Source: Bdellovibrionaceae bacterium UBA2339 (GTDB lineage Bacteria > Bdellovibrionota > Bdellovibrionia > Bdellovibrionales > JAMPXM01). From it: 12,669 bases of DNA. A model generated the notes under the pieces. The model did not search any database and was not told where the DNA came from. It saw only the letters and a program-made list of their open reading frames with translations. This document shows positions 1-7,146 of this stretch, in pieces (within the stretch, counting starts at the first letter, position 1; the number at the start of each line of letters is the position of its first letter). The stretch is from NCBI GenBank assembly GCA_002344785.1, contig DDUL01000011.1, positions 1 to 12,669 on the forward strand, in the 5' to 3' direction. The position numbers and the translations under genes are program-made.

Positions 1-925
1 CGTTGGCTGCGAGATTGTGAAAGCTCAAAGGATGCTCAAGCAGCAAGGCCTGACGGGCCTCGCGACTGACCGAGGACTGCCCGAGAACTTCCGCACAGTA
101 GGCGCGCCAGTACTTAGCCCGCGAGTAAAACTGCGAAGCTTCCTTATGGCCTTCAACTTTCAGCATGAGATCAGGCACACGCTCGCATCGATTCTGCATG
201 ATTTCTAAGAGTGCCAGTCGATACGCGGCTTGTGCGCCAGCGTAATCCGTGGTGCAGCCCGCGGCATAGTCGTAGAGGCGAATCGCCGTTTCGACCATAC
301 CCGGATCGGGAAAGAACTCTTCCATTTTGTAGGCGAGTGCCGCCGCAGGACGCGAGGCCGCGCAGTCGGAGTTGCGATTGAGATACTGAAGCGCGCGCTG
401 CGAGGCTGTGACCACTTCTTCAGATGTTTCGATGGCGCCTGCTGCGGAAACCAAGCGTTGATAGGGGAGATCTTTGAGGGCCGACCAGTTTTCCGTCAGA
501 AACAACTTGGCAGCTTCGCGCCGATGCGGAGCCGGAGCTGTGGCCTGAACCGCTGCGGCTTGAGCCGCATCGATGGCTTCCGCGCGGGGAGCAGGCCGGC
601 GGTCCCGTTCCAAGCGACAAAGTGCGTGCGTGAGGTGCTGAGGCTGGGAGTTTGCGCAAAAGTTTTCAATTCCGCGTTGGCCCGCACTTTTGGCGGCGAG
701 GAATCGGCGCATCTCATCCAAGGCCCGGCGTCGATCTGCATCGTCCTCGAAGTCCAATCCCACCCAGCGCTTGCTGAGCACATCTTCCATGCTTCGTGGG
801 GCGGCTAAGCGTAGGTTTTCGGTGACGGCGACGCTGCGAATGCGCGCCCGCTGCCCATGAGCCGGCCACATCAAAAGCGCTTGAAAGATCAGGCTCAATG
901 GTAAAATTGTCGTCAAAAAACGCAT
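1..925 (-). CDS. Exported helical-repeat protein, probable soluble lytic murein transglycosylase (N-terminal part, runs off left edge)
   Basis: An open frame runs from an ATG at 925 to the left edge (308 residues, no stop), so the C-terminus is missing. An in-frame TGA three codons upstream fixes 925 as the earliest start. Residues 1-24 form a signal peptide (MRFLTT, then a hydrophobic stretch ending in PAHG). Residues 140-308 are alpha-helical with repeat-like spacing. Around 267-308 there is an FYSRAKYWRAYC segment followed by LLLEHPLSFHNLAA, which resembles the end of the superhelical domain of Slt70-type lytic transglycosylases, just before the catalytic SLT domain. Such enzymes cleave peptidoglycan glycans in the periplasm to 1,6-anhydro products. 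The catalytic domain would lie outside the window, so the assignment is inferred. No strong Shine-Dalgarno is visible. It is divergent from the methyltransferase gene. It could instead be another TPR-like periplasmic protein. Confidence 0.66.
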   Translation of the reverse strand, partial: MRFLTTILPLSLIFQALLMWPAHGQRARIRSVAVTENLRLAAPRSMEDVLSKRWVGLDFEDDADRRRALDEMRRFLAAKSAGQRGIENFCANSQPQHLTHALCRLERDRRPAPRAEAIDAAQAAAVQATAPAPHRREAAKLFLTENWSALKDLPYQRLVSAAGAIETSEEVVTASQRALQYLNRNSDCAASRPAAALAYKMEEFFPDPGMVETAIRLYDYAAGCTTDYAGAQAAYRLALLEIMQNRCERVPDLMLKVEGHKEASQFYSRAKYWRAYCAEVLGQSSVSREARQALLLEHPLSFHNLAAN

Positions 926-1016
926 CGACTTTCAGGCTAACGAAAGCTTGCAAGAAGGTCATCGGAACTAAGGGCCAGCTTGACCTGAAATCCTTCGCAC
1001 GCGATGTTGCGCGTGC

Positions 1017-2492
1017 ATGTCGAACTTCTCGCAAAAAGATCTCCAATCGCAGTCGTCGGAGGGCGCAGCGCCCGCCACGTCGCCCACAGCCGCGCGAGGC
1101 GCAAGCCAAGGCCCCACAGTTTGGCGCTTGAAAGCCGGGCTCGAAAAGAAATTTCATCGCGGTCATCCGTGGGTTTTTTCCAGTGATCTCGACCAAAGTC
1201 CAAAGGGTCATGTCGCCGGCGCGCCGGTTGAACTTCGCGATGCGCGCAATCAGTTCTTGGCCCACGGCTACGGGCACCCCAACACGCTGATTGCTTTTCG
1301 CAAACTGAGTCAGCTTCCGCAGTTGCATGCGCAGGACTCGGCTTCCGCTCAACAACTTTTGCGGGGGCATTTGCTCGAGGCCGCTGAGCTTCGTCGGCGA
1401 AGTGGTGTCGATCGCTGGAGTCATCGACTGCTCTTTGGTGAAGCCGATCAGTTGCCGGGACTCATCGTGGATCGGTATTGGATTCAAGACGAGAAGCAAA
1501 GTCCGCAGAGCGCGCGACAAGTTTTTGTTCTGCAGAGTTCGACCGCCGGAGCGGACCGTTTGCTTCCTGAACTGCAAAGCGTGCTCGAAAAACTGGTGAG
1601 CGATGGCTCATTGGCGAAAGCCTTTGGCGGGCGCGGGCAAACGCCGATGTTGACAGTTTGGGCCCAGGATTCTTCCTCGCGTGCGATGGAGGGATTACCG
1701 AGACTTGAGCGTCGCGTGTGCGGCAACACCGAGGGCGTTGACTTACATCACGCTTGGATTGCCGTGGAGCGCGCGGATCGTCAGGCTCCTGTGCATTACG
1801 AAGTTGATTTTTTGGGTGGGCAAAAGACGGGGTTCTTTCTGGATCAGCGCGCCAATCTCCGCTTGATCGCGGCGCCTTGGTTTGAGCTTCTGCGAACTCG
1901 GGCAACTTCGACGGCGGGGCTTCGCACCTTGGACCTTTTTAGCTACGTGGGGCAATGGTCGGTGCAGCTTGCGGCCTTGGCTGCGGAGCGCGCGAGCATC
2001 GCGGAAGGGGCAAAGAACTTCACCATTGAACTGACCTTGGCGGATGCATCGGCAGCGGCGCTTGAGCACGCCGAGAAAAACGTGCGTCGCGCTTTAGAGG
2101 CGGCGTCATGGCGTGTGGCGGAAGTTCACGCACTCAAGATGGATGTGTTGGACGGTCTCAAAGATTTACCCGTGGCTCACTACGATGTGGTGATTTGTGA
2201 TCCGCCGGCATTTGTGAAGAAGAAAAAAGATTTACCCACGGGGCGCGCGGCCTACTTCAAGGTCAATCGCGAAGCACTCAAGCGCGTCGCGCCCGGCGGA
2301 CTGTTCGTGACCTGCTCTTGCTCCGGACTTTTTGAAGAGGCGGAGTTTGCGCAAATGCTGGCCGATGCAGTGCGCGCCTCAGGGCGAAAAGTGCATTGGA
2401 TTGCCAAGGGTGGGCACGGCGAAGATCATCCGTCGATTTCGAGTTTCCCCCAAGGTGTTTATCTCAAAGGATGGATGGCATGCGTGGATTGA
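1017..2492 (+). CDS. rlmI: RlmI-like 23S rRNA (cytosine-C5)-methyltransferase
   Basis: A 491-residue class I SAM-dependent methyltransferase with the RlmI layout. A PUA-type RNA-binding region spans about residues 36-105 (starting WRLKAGLEKKFHRGHPWVF). A linker domain follows, then the catalytic domain. Visible motifs are GGQKTGFFLDQR (267-278), SAM motif I LDLFSYVGQ (305-313), an acidic ribose-binding residue in LADAS (about 342), motif IV DPPAF (395-399) and TCSCS (432-436), which holds the likely catalytic cysteine. RlmI methylates C1962 of 23S rRNA in E. coli; that exact target is inferred here. The protein is about 95 residues longer than E. coli RlmI, owing to a Ser/Ala-rich N-terminal extension of about 34 residues and longer loops near 157-235. 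The ATG at 1017 is the only start after an in-frame TGA at 981, though no good Shine-Dalgarno precedes it. It overlaps the next gene. Confidence 0.9.
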   Translation: MSNFSQKDLQSQSSEGAAPATSPTAARGASQGPTVWRLKAGLEKKFHRGHPWVFSSDLDQSPKGHVAGAPVELRDARNQFLAHGYGHPNTLIAFRKLSQLPQLHAQDSASAQQLLRGHLLEAAELRRRSGVDRWSHRLLFGEADQLPGLIVDRYWIQDEKQSPQSARQVFVLQSSTAGADRLLPELQSVLEKLVSDGSLAKAFGGRGQTPMLTVWAQDSSSRAMEGLPRLERRVCGNTEGVDLHHAWIAVERADRQAPVHYEVDFLGGQKTGFFLDQRANLRLIAAPWFELLRTRATSTAGLRTLDLFSYVGQWSVQLAALAAERASIAEGAKNFTIELTLADASAAALEHAEKNVRRALEAASWRVAEVHALKMDVLDGLKDLPVAHYDVVICDPPAFVKKKKDLPTGRAAYFKVNREALKRVAPGGLFVTCSCSGLFEEAEFAQMLADAVRASGRKVHWIAKGGHGEDHPSISSFPQGVYLKGWMACVD

Positions 2493-3136
2493 TCGCTTTC
2501 ACGTTGTTGGCCGCCAGTTGTACAAGTCTTCGAGGTCAGGCCGTCGCCCATGTTCCCGCGTCGTCCGCAAGTCGCAGCGTCGGTTCACCAACTGCCGTGC
2601 CTCATGCCTTGTCGCAAGCCGTTCAACTCGCGCTGCAAACCGCGACACTCAACGTGTTTGATTCATCAACTCGATATGCCTCACTGGAATTGGCTTGGGA
2701 CAGCTTTGATCAACTACGAAATGAACTTGATCGCGTGGACCGAGCCGGGCGCGCTCCACTTCAGCATCGAGGTGAAGCACACATCACTTGGTTGACCCCG
2801 CCTGAGTATCAAGTCTTGCTTCGGCGTCTGACGCCTGCGCGCATCGAAAGCATTTTGCAAGCTCACGCGCAGGAGGTGCGAAGCAATCTCAAAGCCATTT
2901 GTGTGGGGCGTTTCGCGCTCGCCAGCTCCGAAGCTTGGTTTGTGGTGGTCGAGTCCGCCGCACTTTTCAAGGCACGCTCAGAGATTCACCTAGCACTTCA
3001 AGAGCAAGGCGGCGCGGCTGGCGATTTTGATCCGACCGCGTATCATCCCCACGTGACCTTGGGCTTTCATCCGCGCGACTTGCACGCCCAAGATGGCGCG
3101 ATCAAGGATTCGCGAAGCTGCTACAAAGCCTTCTGA
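2480..3136 (+). CDS. 2H-phosphoesterase superfamily protein with apparent lipoprotein signal
   Basis: 218 residues from the ATG at 2480, chosen because AAAGGA (2466-2471) lies 8 nt upstream and the protein then begins with a compact signal sequence, MRGLIAFTLLAASC. The cysteine at residue 14 is a plausible lipidation site, though the preceding residues (AAS) are a loose lipobox. Two H-x-T motifs, HITW (101-104) and HVTLGF (191-196, preceded by FDPTAYHP), are the hallmark of the 2H family, which includes 2'-5' RNA ligase-like enzymes and cyclic phosphodiesterases that act on 2',3'-cyclic or 2'-5' phosphoester bonds. Both catalytic His/Thr pairs are present, so the fold is probably active. The substrate is unknown. 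The start overlaps the end of the methyltransferase gene by 13 nt, which suggests co-translation. An in-frame ATG at 2471 is an alternative start. Export is unusual for this family. Confidence 0.82.
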   Translation: MRGLIAFTLLAASCTSLRGQAVAHVPASSASRSVGSPTAVPHALSQAVQLALQTATLNVFDSSTRYASLELAWDSFDQLRNELDRVDRAGRAPLQHRGEAHITWLTPPEYQVLLRRLTPARIESILQAHAQEVRSNLKAICVGRFALASSEAWFVVVESAALFKARSEIHLALQEQGGAAGDFDPTAYHPHVTLGFHPRDLHAQDGAIKDSRSCYKAF

Positions 3137-3144
3137 AGCGAAGT

Positions 3145-3693
3145 TTAGCGAGTGGGTGGCGTGTCGCCATAAATTTGGCCGTTAATCTGCACATAACCAT
3201 CGGGCCGACGCCCGCGCGGATCATAGTGAGTCCAATGCAGTAACCCACCCTTTGAATTCCAGATGTATTCGCCCGCGACATCTTGCAGCTGTCCTAGCTG
3301 AACCGGTACGCGAGGGCCGAAGTCAGAATTGAACACCACTTGCACACGGCGCTGATCGGCCAAGGCGACCACCCACTTTTGGTGGCGACGTCCATGCACA
3401 TCATCGGGCAGAATCTCGACGACGACGAGATTTTGCGCGAGCACATGCCGGAGGCCTCGGCGTGCGTCCATGGCTCGACCTAACTCAACTTGCCCTGCGG
3501 GAAGGACGGGTAGGCGTTGAGTATCGAGCCACTGAAGATTGCGGGTGCCGGGATCGCCTTGTGGGCGCTGAGGAGACTGTGGGGCACAGGCCGAAAGCGT
3601 GGACAATACGGCGATGGCCATGACGAGCATTGCGGAGCGGCGACTCGCGCAGCACCCCAAAACCCACTGAAAATTCAATCGAACTTCTCTCAT
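3145..3693 (-). CDS. DUF3465-like lipoprotein
   Basis: 182 residues from the ATG at 3693. This start is set by an excellent Shine-Dalgarno (AGGAGG, 3698-3703, 4 nt upstream). Residues 20-36 are a hydrophobic signal ending in LSTLSAC, with C36 as the probable lipidated cysteine; the n-region is long and basic. The mature part carries HQKW (104-107), NSDFGPRVP (122-130), GEYIWNSKGGLLHWTHYDP (141-159) and GYVQINGQIY (166-175). This pattern matches my recollection of DUF3465, a small family of uncharacterised periplasmic or membrane-anchored proteins. The function is unknown; the compact beta-rich C-terminal region looks like an OB-like or SH3-like fold, which is inference. The gene converges with the 2H gene (8-nt gap). 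A possible sigma70-like promoter is TGGACA (3740-3745) and GATAGT (3719-3724) with a short 15-bp spacer. An in-frame ATG at 3630 is an alternative start. Confidence 0.78.
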   Translation of the reverse strand: MREVRLNFQWVLGCCASRRSAMLVMAIAVLSTLSACAPQSPQRPQGDPGTRNLQWLDTQRLPVLPAGQVELGRAMDARRGLRHVLAQNLVVVEILPDDVHGRRHQKWVVALADQRRVQVVFNSDFGPRVPVQLGQLQDVAGEYIWNSKGGLLHWTHYDPRGRRPDGYVQINGQIYGDTPPTR

Positions 3694-3697
3694 AACC

Positions 3698-3703
3698 CCT
3701 CCT
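3698..3703 (-). promoter_or_regulatory. Shine-Dalgarno of the DUF3465-like gene
   Basis: AGGAGG reads on the minus strand 4 nt upstream of the ATG at 3693. It decides this start over an upstream in-frame ATG at 3762, which would add 23 non-signal-like residues ahead of the signal sequence. Confidence 0.75.
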
Positions 3704-3874
3704 CGAGCTTCCCCTGCGACTATCCAAGCACGGTGCGAATGTCCACGGGCATGTTCGCCCAAGGACTGTTCTTGAATTCCTTCCTCAATCCGCCATCACT
3801 GTGCTTTGATTCAAGGCTAAAGATTTGCGCTCAAAATTCAGCGATCAGTCCGCGACCTGAGGAAGTGAGGCTCT

Positions 3875-5659
3875 ATGGCAAAAAAAGCAAAGCCCGCCAA
3901 AAACAAGAAGGCATCGGCCACCCCAAAAACTTCAGCGAGCAAAAAGGCCTCAAGCGCCCCAGCGCGGACCACCAACTCATCCCGGCGAAGTGCTGAAGGA
4001 GCAGAGCGGGATGAAGCGAACTGGGCTGAAGAGTTGGATTGGGCACGATGGATGAAAGCTTGGGTGAGCGAGGCCAAGGCCGCCACCGCCAGCGATCTGC
4101 GCGCCAAGTCCAGCCTGCAAGTTCGTTGGATCGCCAGTTCGGCCGCGCAAGTGAAGGCGCAGCTCAAAGACATCACTCGGGAGATGGCGGCGCCGGCGCC
4201 CTGGGGCAAATTGCTGCAACAACAATTGCAAGCTTGGCTCAAAGATCACTCGCAAGGTGATTCGTTGCAAATCTCAGCTGCCACGGGGCCGTGGTTGTTT
4301 TTGCGTCTCACACCGCCCACGTCAGCGGCCGAGGTGACTCGCGATCCATTGAACAAATCAGACTTTCTCCGCGCTCGCGACTTGGCCGGTGTGGTGTGGG
4401 CCGCCGCTAAAACCAGCAAAGTCACAAAGATCGCCATCGACTTTCAAGATCTGCCGCGGGAGTCGGCGCGCGGCTTTTTGCTGGGCCTTGAAATGGCCAG
4501 CTACACTTACATGCAACAGTCCGGGCAAAAGCCCGTCGGCCCGCGGCCATCTTTGGCATTGAAAGGCCAAGCGCTTCGCTCCGGCAGCGACGAGAAGAAA
4601 GCGACCAGCAACTTGAATATCGCGCGCGACGCCAGCCGCCTCGGTGTCGCGGTGAACTTGGCTCGGCACTTGACCAATATGCCGGGCGGTACGCTCACGC
4701 CCGCGGTGTACGCCAATTTGGCGCAGGACTTGATTTTGGCCGCGGCCTCGACCTCGCGACGTCATGAAGTGAGCGTGGAGGTTTGGGAAGGTGAGCGACT
4801 TCGCCACGAGCAGATGGGCCTTCTCTTGGCCGTTGGCGGATCTGCCGAGGTCAAACCCCGCTTCGTGCACATTCGCTATCGCCCTGATCAGCGCGGAGCC
4901 GAGACCAGACCGATCGCGCTTGTCGGTAAGGGCATCACCTTCGATACAGGTGGATTGGATATCAAGCCGAGCCAAGCAATGCGCTGGATGAAAAAGGACA
5001 TGGGAGGCTCGGCCGCCGCACTTGCTGTGGCTTGGTGGGCGATTCGCACGGAACTGCCCTTGGCCTTGGATGTGTATTTGCCCTTGGCGGAAAACGCCGT
5101 CGGTGCAGGAAGTTTTCGACCCGGCGATGTGATTCGATCGCGAAGCGGGCGCACAGTTGAAATTCATAACACCGATGCTGAAGGTCGCTTGGTGTTAGCG
5201 GACGCCATGGATGTTGCGGTCAAGGCGACAGAGAAGCCAGCGGCATTGATTGATCTGGCAACGCTCACGGGTGCCATCAAAGTGGCACTAGGTGCCGAGG
5301 TCGCTGGACTTTTTGCGAATTCGGATGAGTTGGCGCGCGAGATCTACGATGCGGGCCTCAAGCGTGGCGATTATGTTTGGCGCATGCCGCTGTTTCAGAA
5401 TTACAAGACCGCACTCAAGTCGAATGTTGCCGACTTGATCAATTGCACGGATGGATTCGGCGGAGCGATTACGGCGGCTTTGTTCTTGGAGAGTTTTGTC
5501 ACCGGCACCGATATTCCGTGGGCGCATATTGATTTGTACGCTTGGCGAGATTCGGCCTCAGGCCCTTGGCAGGAACCCGGCGGAAGCGGGCAGTGCGTGT
5601 CGCTCCTTGCCGATTTGCTGAGTCGATATGTCGGCGGCAAATGGGCCGACGGCGACTGA
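3875..5659 (+). CDS. pepA: Leucyl aminopeptidase (M17 family) with Lys/Ala-rich N-terminal tail
   Basis: A 594-residue M17 cytosolic aminopeptidase, a two-metal enzyme that removes N-terminal residues from peptides. The metal and catalytic residues are all present: K352 and D357 (VGKGITFDTGG), K364 (DIKPS), D375 (KKDMGG), then D434, E436 and R438 in NTDAEGR. Their spacing is the same as K270, D275, K282, D293, D352, E354 and R356 of E. coli PepA, offset by 82. Residues 50-250 are the diverged N-terminal domain. Residues 1-45 are a low-complexity Lys/Ala/Ser/Thr tail, so the protein is about 90 residues longer than usual; this looks like a disordered basic extension, not a signal peptide. The ATG at 3875 follows GAGG (3867-3870) and a second GAGGAA a little further up. 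The gene is monocistronic by layout and ends 7 nt from the convergent arfB stop. Confidence 0.95.
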   Translation: MAKKAKPAKNKKASATPKTSASKKASSAPARTTNSSRRSAEGAERDEANWAEELDWARWMKAWVSEAKAATASDLRAKSSLQVRWIASSAAQVKAQLKDITREMAAPAPWGKLLQQQLQAWLKDHSQGDSLQISAATGPWLFLRLTPPTSAAEVTRDPLNKSDFLRARDLAGVVWAAAKTSKVTKIAIDFQDLPRESARGFLLGLEMASYTYMQQSGQKPVGPRPSLALKGQALRSGSDEKKATSNLNIARDASRLGVAVNLARHLTNMPGGTLTPAVYANLAQDLILAAASTSRRHEVSVEVWEGERLRHEQMGLLLAVGGSAEVKPRFVHIRYRPDQRGAETRPIALVGKGITFDTGGLDIKPSQAMRWMKKDMGGSAAALAVAWWAIRTELPLALDVYLPLAENAVGAGSFRPGDVIRSRSGRTVEIHNTDAEGRLVLADAMDVAVKATEKPAALIDLATLTGAIKVALGAEVAGLFANSDELAREIYDAGLKRGDYVWRMPLFQNYKTALKSNVADLINCTDGFGGAITAALFLESFVTGTDIPWAHIDLYAWRDSASGPWQEPGGSGQCVSLLADLLSRYVGGKWADGD

Positions 5660-5676
5660 AGACAGCCTAGTCTTCG
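5657..5676. other. Small hairpin shared by two convergent stop codons
   Basis: GAAGAC (5658-5663) and GTCTTC (5670-5675) form a 6-bp stem with a 6-nt loop. It spans the stop of the aminopeptidase gene (5657-5659) and the stop of arfB (5667-5669). No T-run follows on either strand, so it may be only a weak bidirectional end signal or chance. Confidence 0.3.
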
Positions 5677-6098
5677 TCCGTTGGGTCATAGTGAAATTTC
5701 GCGCGCTCGCGCTTTTTTTCGCCGGAGTGCCGCTTGTCTTGAATGCGGCGGCGCTTTGATCCTTTGGTGGGCTTGGTTTTGATTCGCGGCTTGGGTTTTT
5801 CCCAGACGCTATCGATCCACTCGCAGAGCTTTTCGATGCAATCGGCACGATTGCGCTCGCGATCGCGGTGGCGTTCACTCACCACGACGACGAGGCCATC
5901 GGCATCTAAACGATTTCGATAGCGGCTCATAAAACGCTGGATCACATCCTGCGGAAGGCTCGCCGTCTGTGCGATCTCCCAGCGTAGCTCCGCTTTTGAG
6001 TTCACCTTGTTGACGTTCTGACCGCCGGCTCCCGAGGAGCGCGAGAATTGAAAACTGAACTCTTCTTCGTTGAGTTGGTAAGGGCGCGAAGTTTTCAA
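5667..6098 (-). CDS. arfB: ArfB-like peptidyl-tRNA hydrolase (ribosome rescue)
   Basis: 143 residues, the normal length for ArfB (YaeJ), a release-factor-like protein that hydrolyses peptidyl-tRNA on ribosomes stalled without a stop codon. The catalytic GGQ is at 25-27 inside SSGAGGQNVNKV, followed by SKAELRW and a SERHRDRERNR segment, as in other domain-3-only release factors. The C-terminus from about residue 103 is a highly basic tail (KPKPRIKTKPTKGSKRRR and onward). In ArfB this tail enters the empty mRNA channel. It ends in an acidic DPTDED cap, which is less usual. The start is a TTG at 6098, with GGAG 8 nt upstream; no ATG or GTG fits the family N-terminus. It lies downstream of a strong terminator, so it needs its own promoter between about 6099 and 6186. 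I could not identify one. Confidence 0.92.
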   Translation of the reverse strand: MKTSRPYQLNEEEFSFQFSRSSGAGGQNVNKVNSKAELRWEIAQTASLPQDVIQRFMSRYRNRLDADGLVVVVSERHRDRERNRADCIEKLCEWIDSVWEKPKPRIKTKPTKGSKRRRIQDKRHSGEKKRERAKFHYDPTDED

Positions 6099-6186
6099 AA
6101 GTCCGTCTCCAAATCAAGCAGGGGGGAGTTTCATGGCCGCGGTTCTTCTCCTCAGGCTCTGTCTCAAGGAAGCTTGTGCCTCGTCC

Positions 6187-6233
6187 AAAAAAAATTGCCA
6201 AAAAAATTGCCAAAAAAATTGCCAAAAAAATTG
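6187..6233. repeat. 12-bp tandem repeat (about 3.8 copies) overlapping a terminator U-tract
   Basis: Four runs of seven or eight A are separated by TTGCC, so AAAAAAATTGCC repeats with an exact 12-bp period. On the minus strand this gives repeated T7 tracts spaced by GGCAA, starting immediately after the terminator hairpin at 6229-6259. The fourth copy ends in TTGA and merges into the hairpin stem. In the plus frame it would read KKIA repeats, but that frame is a shadow of the lipoprotein gene. Confidence 0.9.
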
Positions 6234-6259
6234 AGAGAGGTGGCGGGCCTCTCTCAATT
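6224..6259 (-). terminator. Intrinsic terminator of the cysteine-rich lipoprotein gene
   Basis: A perfect 12-bp stem pairs AATTGAGAGAGG (6229-6240) with CCTCTCTCAATT (6248-6259) around a 7-nt loop. Read on the minus strand, the hairpin is followed directly by a run of T (6224-6230), then by further T7 blocks. It sits 39 nt after the stop codon of the lipoprotein gene at 6299. Confidence 0.92.
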
Positions 6260-6298
6260 AAGCTGATTTCGAGATGTCGATCAAGTTGCGTTCAAGTC

Positions 6299-7135
6299 TT
6301 ACAAGCTGACAAATCGTGCTGTGATCTTGAGTTTGAGGGCCGAATGTTGACAGGACTTCGCGACACCGCCGCCGACATGCAAGCCGAAGCGATGTGTGGA
6401 GTCTTCAGACGGAGATCGAGCCACCGTCGAGTTAAAGAGTCCGGGCTGAAAGCTCATGCGAAGTGCACCAGTTTCGCCGACAGAAGGCCAAGAGCACTGA
6501 CCGCTAGGACCGCAGTGCACACCGTGGCGGCTCGGGCGCAAAACTTCGCCTTTGACCTCGTCCCAAGCAAAGCGAGGGAGATTGGAGCTCGAGGTGCTTT
6601 GGGAGCGATCCGAGATGTCGTACGAAGCGGCGATCAGGTGGGCGTTGAGACTCACAAAGAAGTTCCCATGGGCAACAAAGTTGTCTTCAGCAGCATCGAT
6701 GCGGATGTGGCAAAGCGCGGTTTTGGCGGGAAGCTTTAATTCGCGAGTTTGCTCAGCTCGAGCCTGCAAGCGACCATCGATGCTGTCCAAGTTGCCGTTT
6801 TGACCAAAGGCGCAGTCCGAAGCGTTGGCGGCGAAGTCGAGATCCACAGTTTGATACTGAGGTGCTTTGGTTTTGCAGGCGTACTCGAGCGGATCCATGT
6901 TGGGTGGCGGTTGCACGGGACCGGCATTGGGCGGCTGGTTGGAAGGATCTTTGGGATCCGTCGGTTGCACCACATCCGTGGTGTCGCCCGATTTTGTGAA
7001 GGCGCCCGAGTCCGAAGCCGACCATGAGTGTTTGGATGAACAACCCATCATCAACATGGCGACCACAGCCATCAAGAAACTCATCGGCACATAGAACACC
7101 GGCCAGTGGGCTGTTTGAGTGTTGATGTCTTTCAT
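6299..7135 (-). CDS. Cysteine-rich lipoprotein of unknown function
   Basis: 278 residues from the ATG at 7135, fixed by GAGGAG (7141-7146) 5 nt upstream; an upstream ATG at 7159 has no such site. Residues 12-31 are hydrophobic and end in LMMGC, with C32 the likely lipidated cysteine. Residues 33-82 are a low-complexity Ser/Asp/Pro linker. The mature domain (about 83-278) has six cysteines (87, 108, 142, 208, 214, 262), an even number that suggests three disulfides in an extracytoplasmic domain. Segments such as CAFGQNGNLDSIDGRLQAR and alternating hydrophobic stretches suggest a beta-sandwich, which is inference. I do not recognise a named family; it has the look of surface lipoproteins in predatory or deltaproteobacterial genomes, from memory only. 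The gene is followed by a strong terminator and appears monocistronic. Confidence 0.82.
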   Translation of the reverse strand: MKDINTQTAHWPVFYVPMSFLMAVVAMLMMGCSSKHSWSASDSGAFTKSGDTTDVVQPTDPKDPSNQPPNAGPVQPPPNMDPLEYACKTKAPQYQTVDLDFAANASDCAFGQNGNLDSIDGRLQARAEQTRELKLPAKTALCHIRIDAAEDNFVAHGNFFVSLNAHLIAASYDISDRSQSTSSSNLPRFAWDEVKGEVLRPSRHGVHCGPSGQCSWPSVGETGALRMSFQPGLFNSTVARSPSEDSTHRFGLHVGGGVAKSCQHSALKLKITARFVSL

Positions 7136-7140
7136 ACGTG

Positions 7141-7146
7141 CTCCTC
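7141..7146 (-). promoter_or_regulatory. Shine-Dalgarno of the cysteine-rich lipoprotein gene
   Basis: GAGGAG on the minus strand, 5 nt upstream of the ATG at 7135. It selects this start over the in-frame ATG at 7159. Confidence 0.75.

Noticed and set aside
230..808. 192-codon plus-strand open frame
   Set aside because: It lies opposite the minus-strand frame 1-925, which has a signal peptide and a lytic-transglycosylase-like sequence. The plus product has no motif and atypical Cys/Arg content.
926..1016. Firm promoter call for rlmI
   Set aside because: TTGACC with GATGTT at 17-bp spacing matches the -10 consensus poorly, so it is mentioned only as a possibility.
714..1577. 287-codon minus-strand open frame
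   Set aside because: It overlaps the well-supported rlmI gene and the start of the transglycosylase-like gene; the product is Arg-rich and low in recognisable sequence, as expected of a shadow in GC-rich DNA.
4358..5167. 269-codon minus-strand frame
   Set aside because: Antisense to the leucyl aminopeptidase gene, whose catalytic residues are all intact.
6176..6739. 187-codon plus-strand frame starting with KKIA repeats
   Set aside because: The repeats are the terminator T-tracts read on the other strand, and the rest is antisense to the lipoprotein gene, which has a lipobox, Shine-Dalgarno and terminator.
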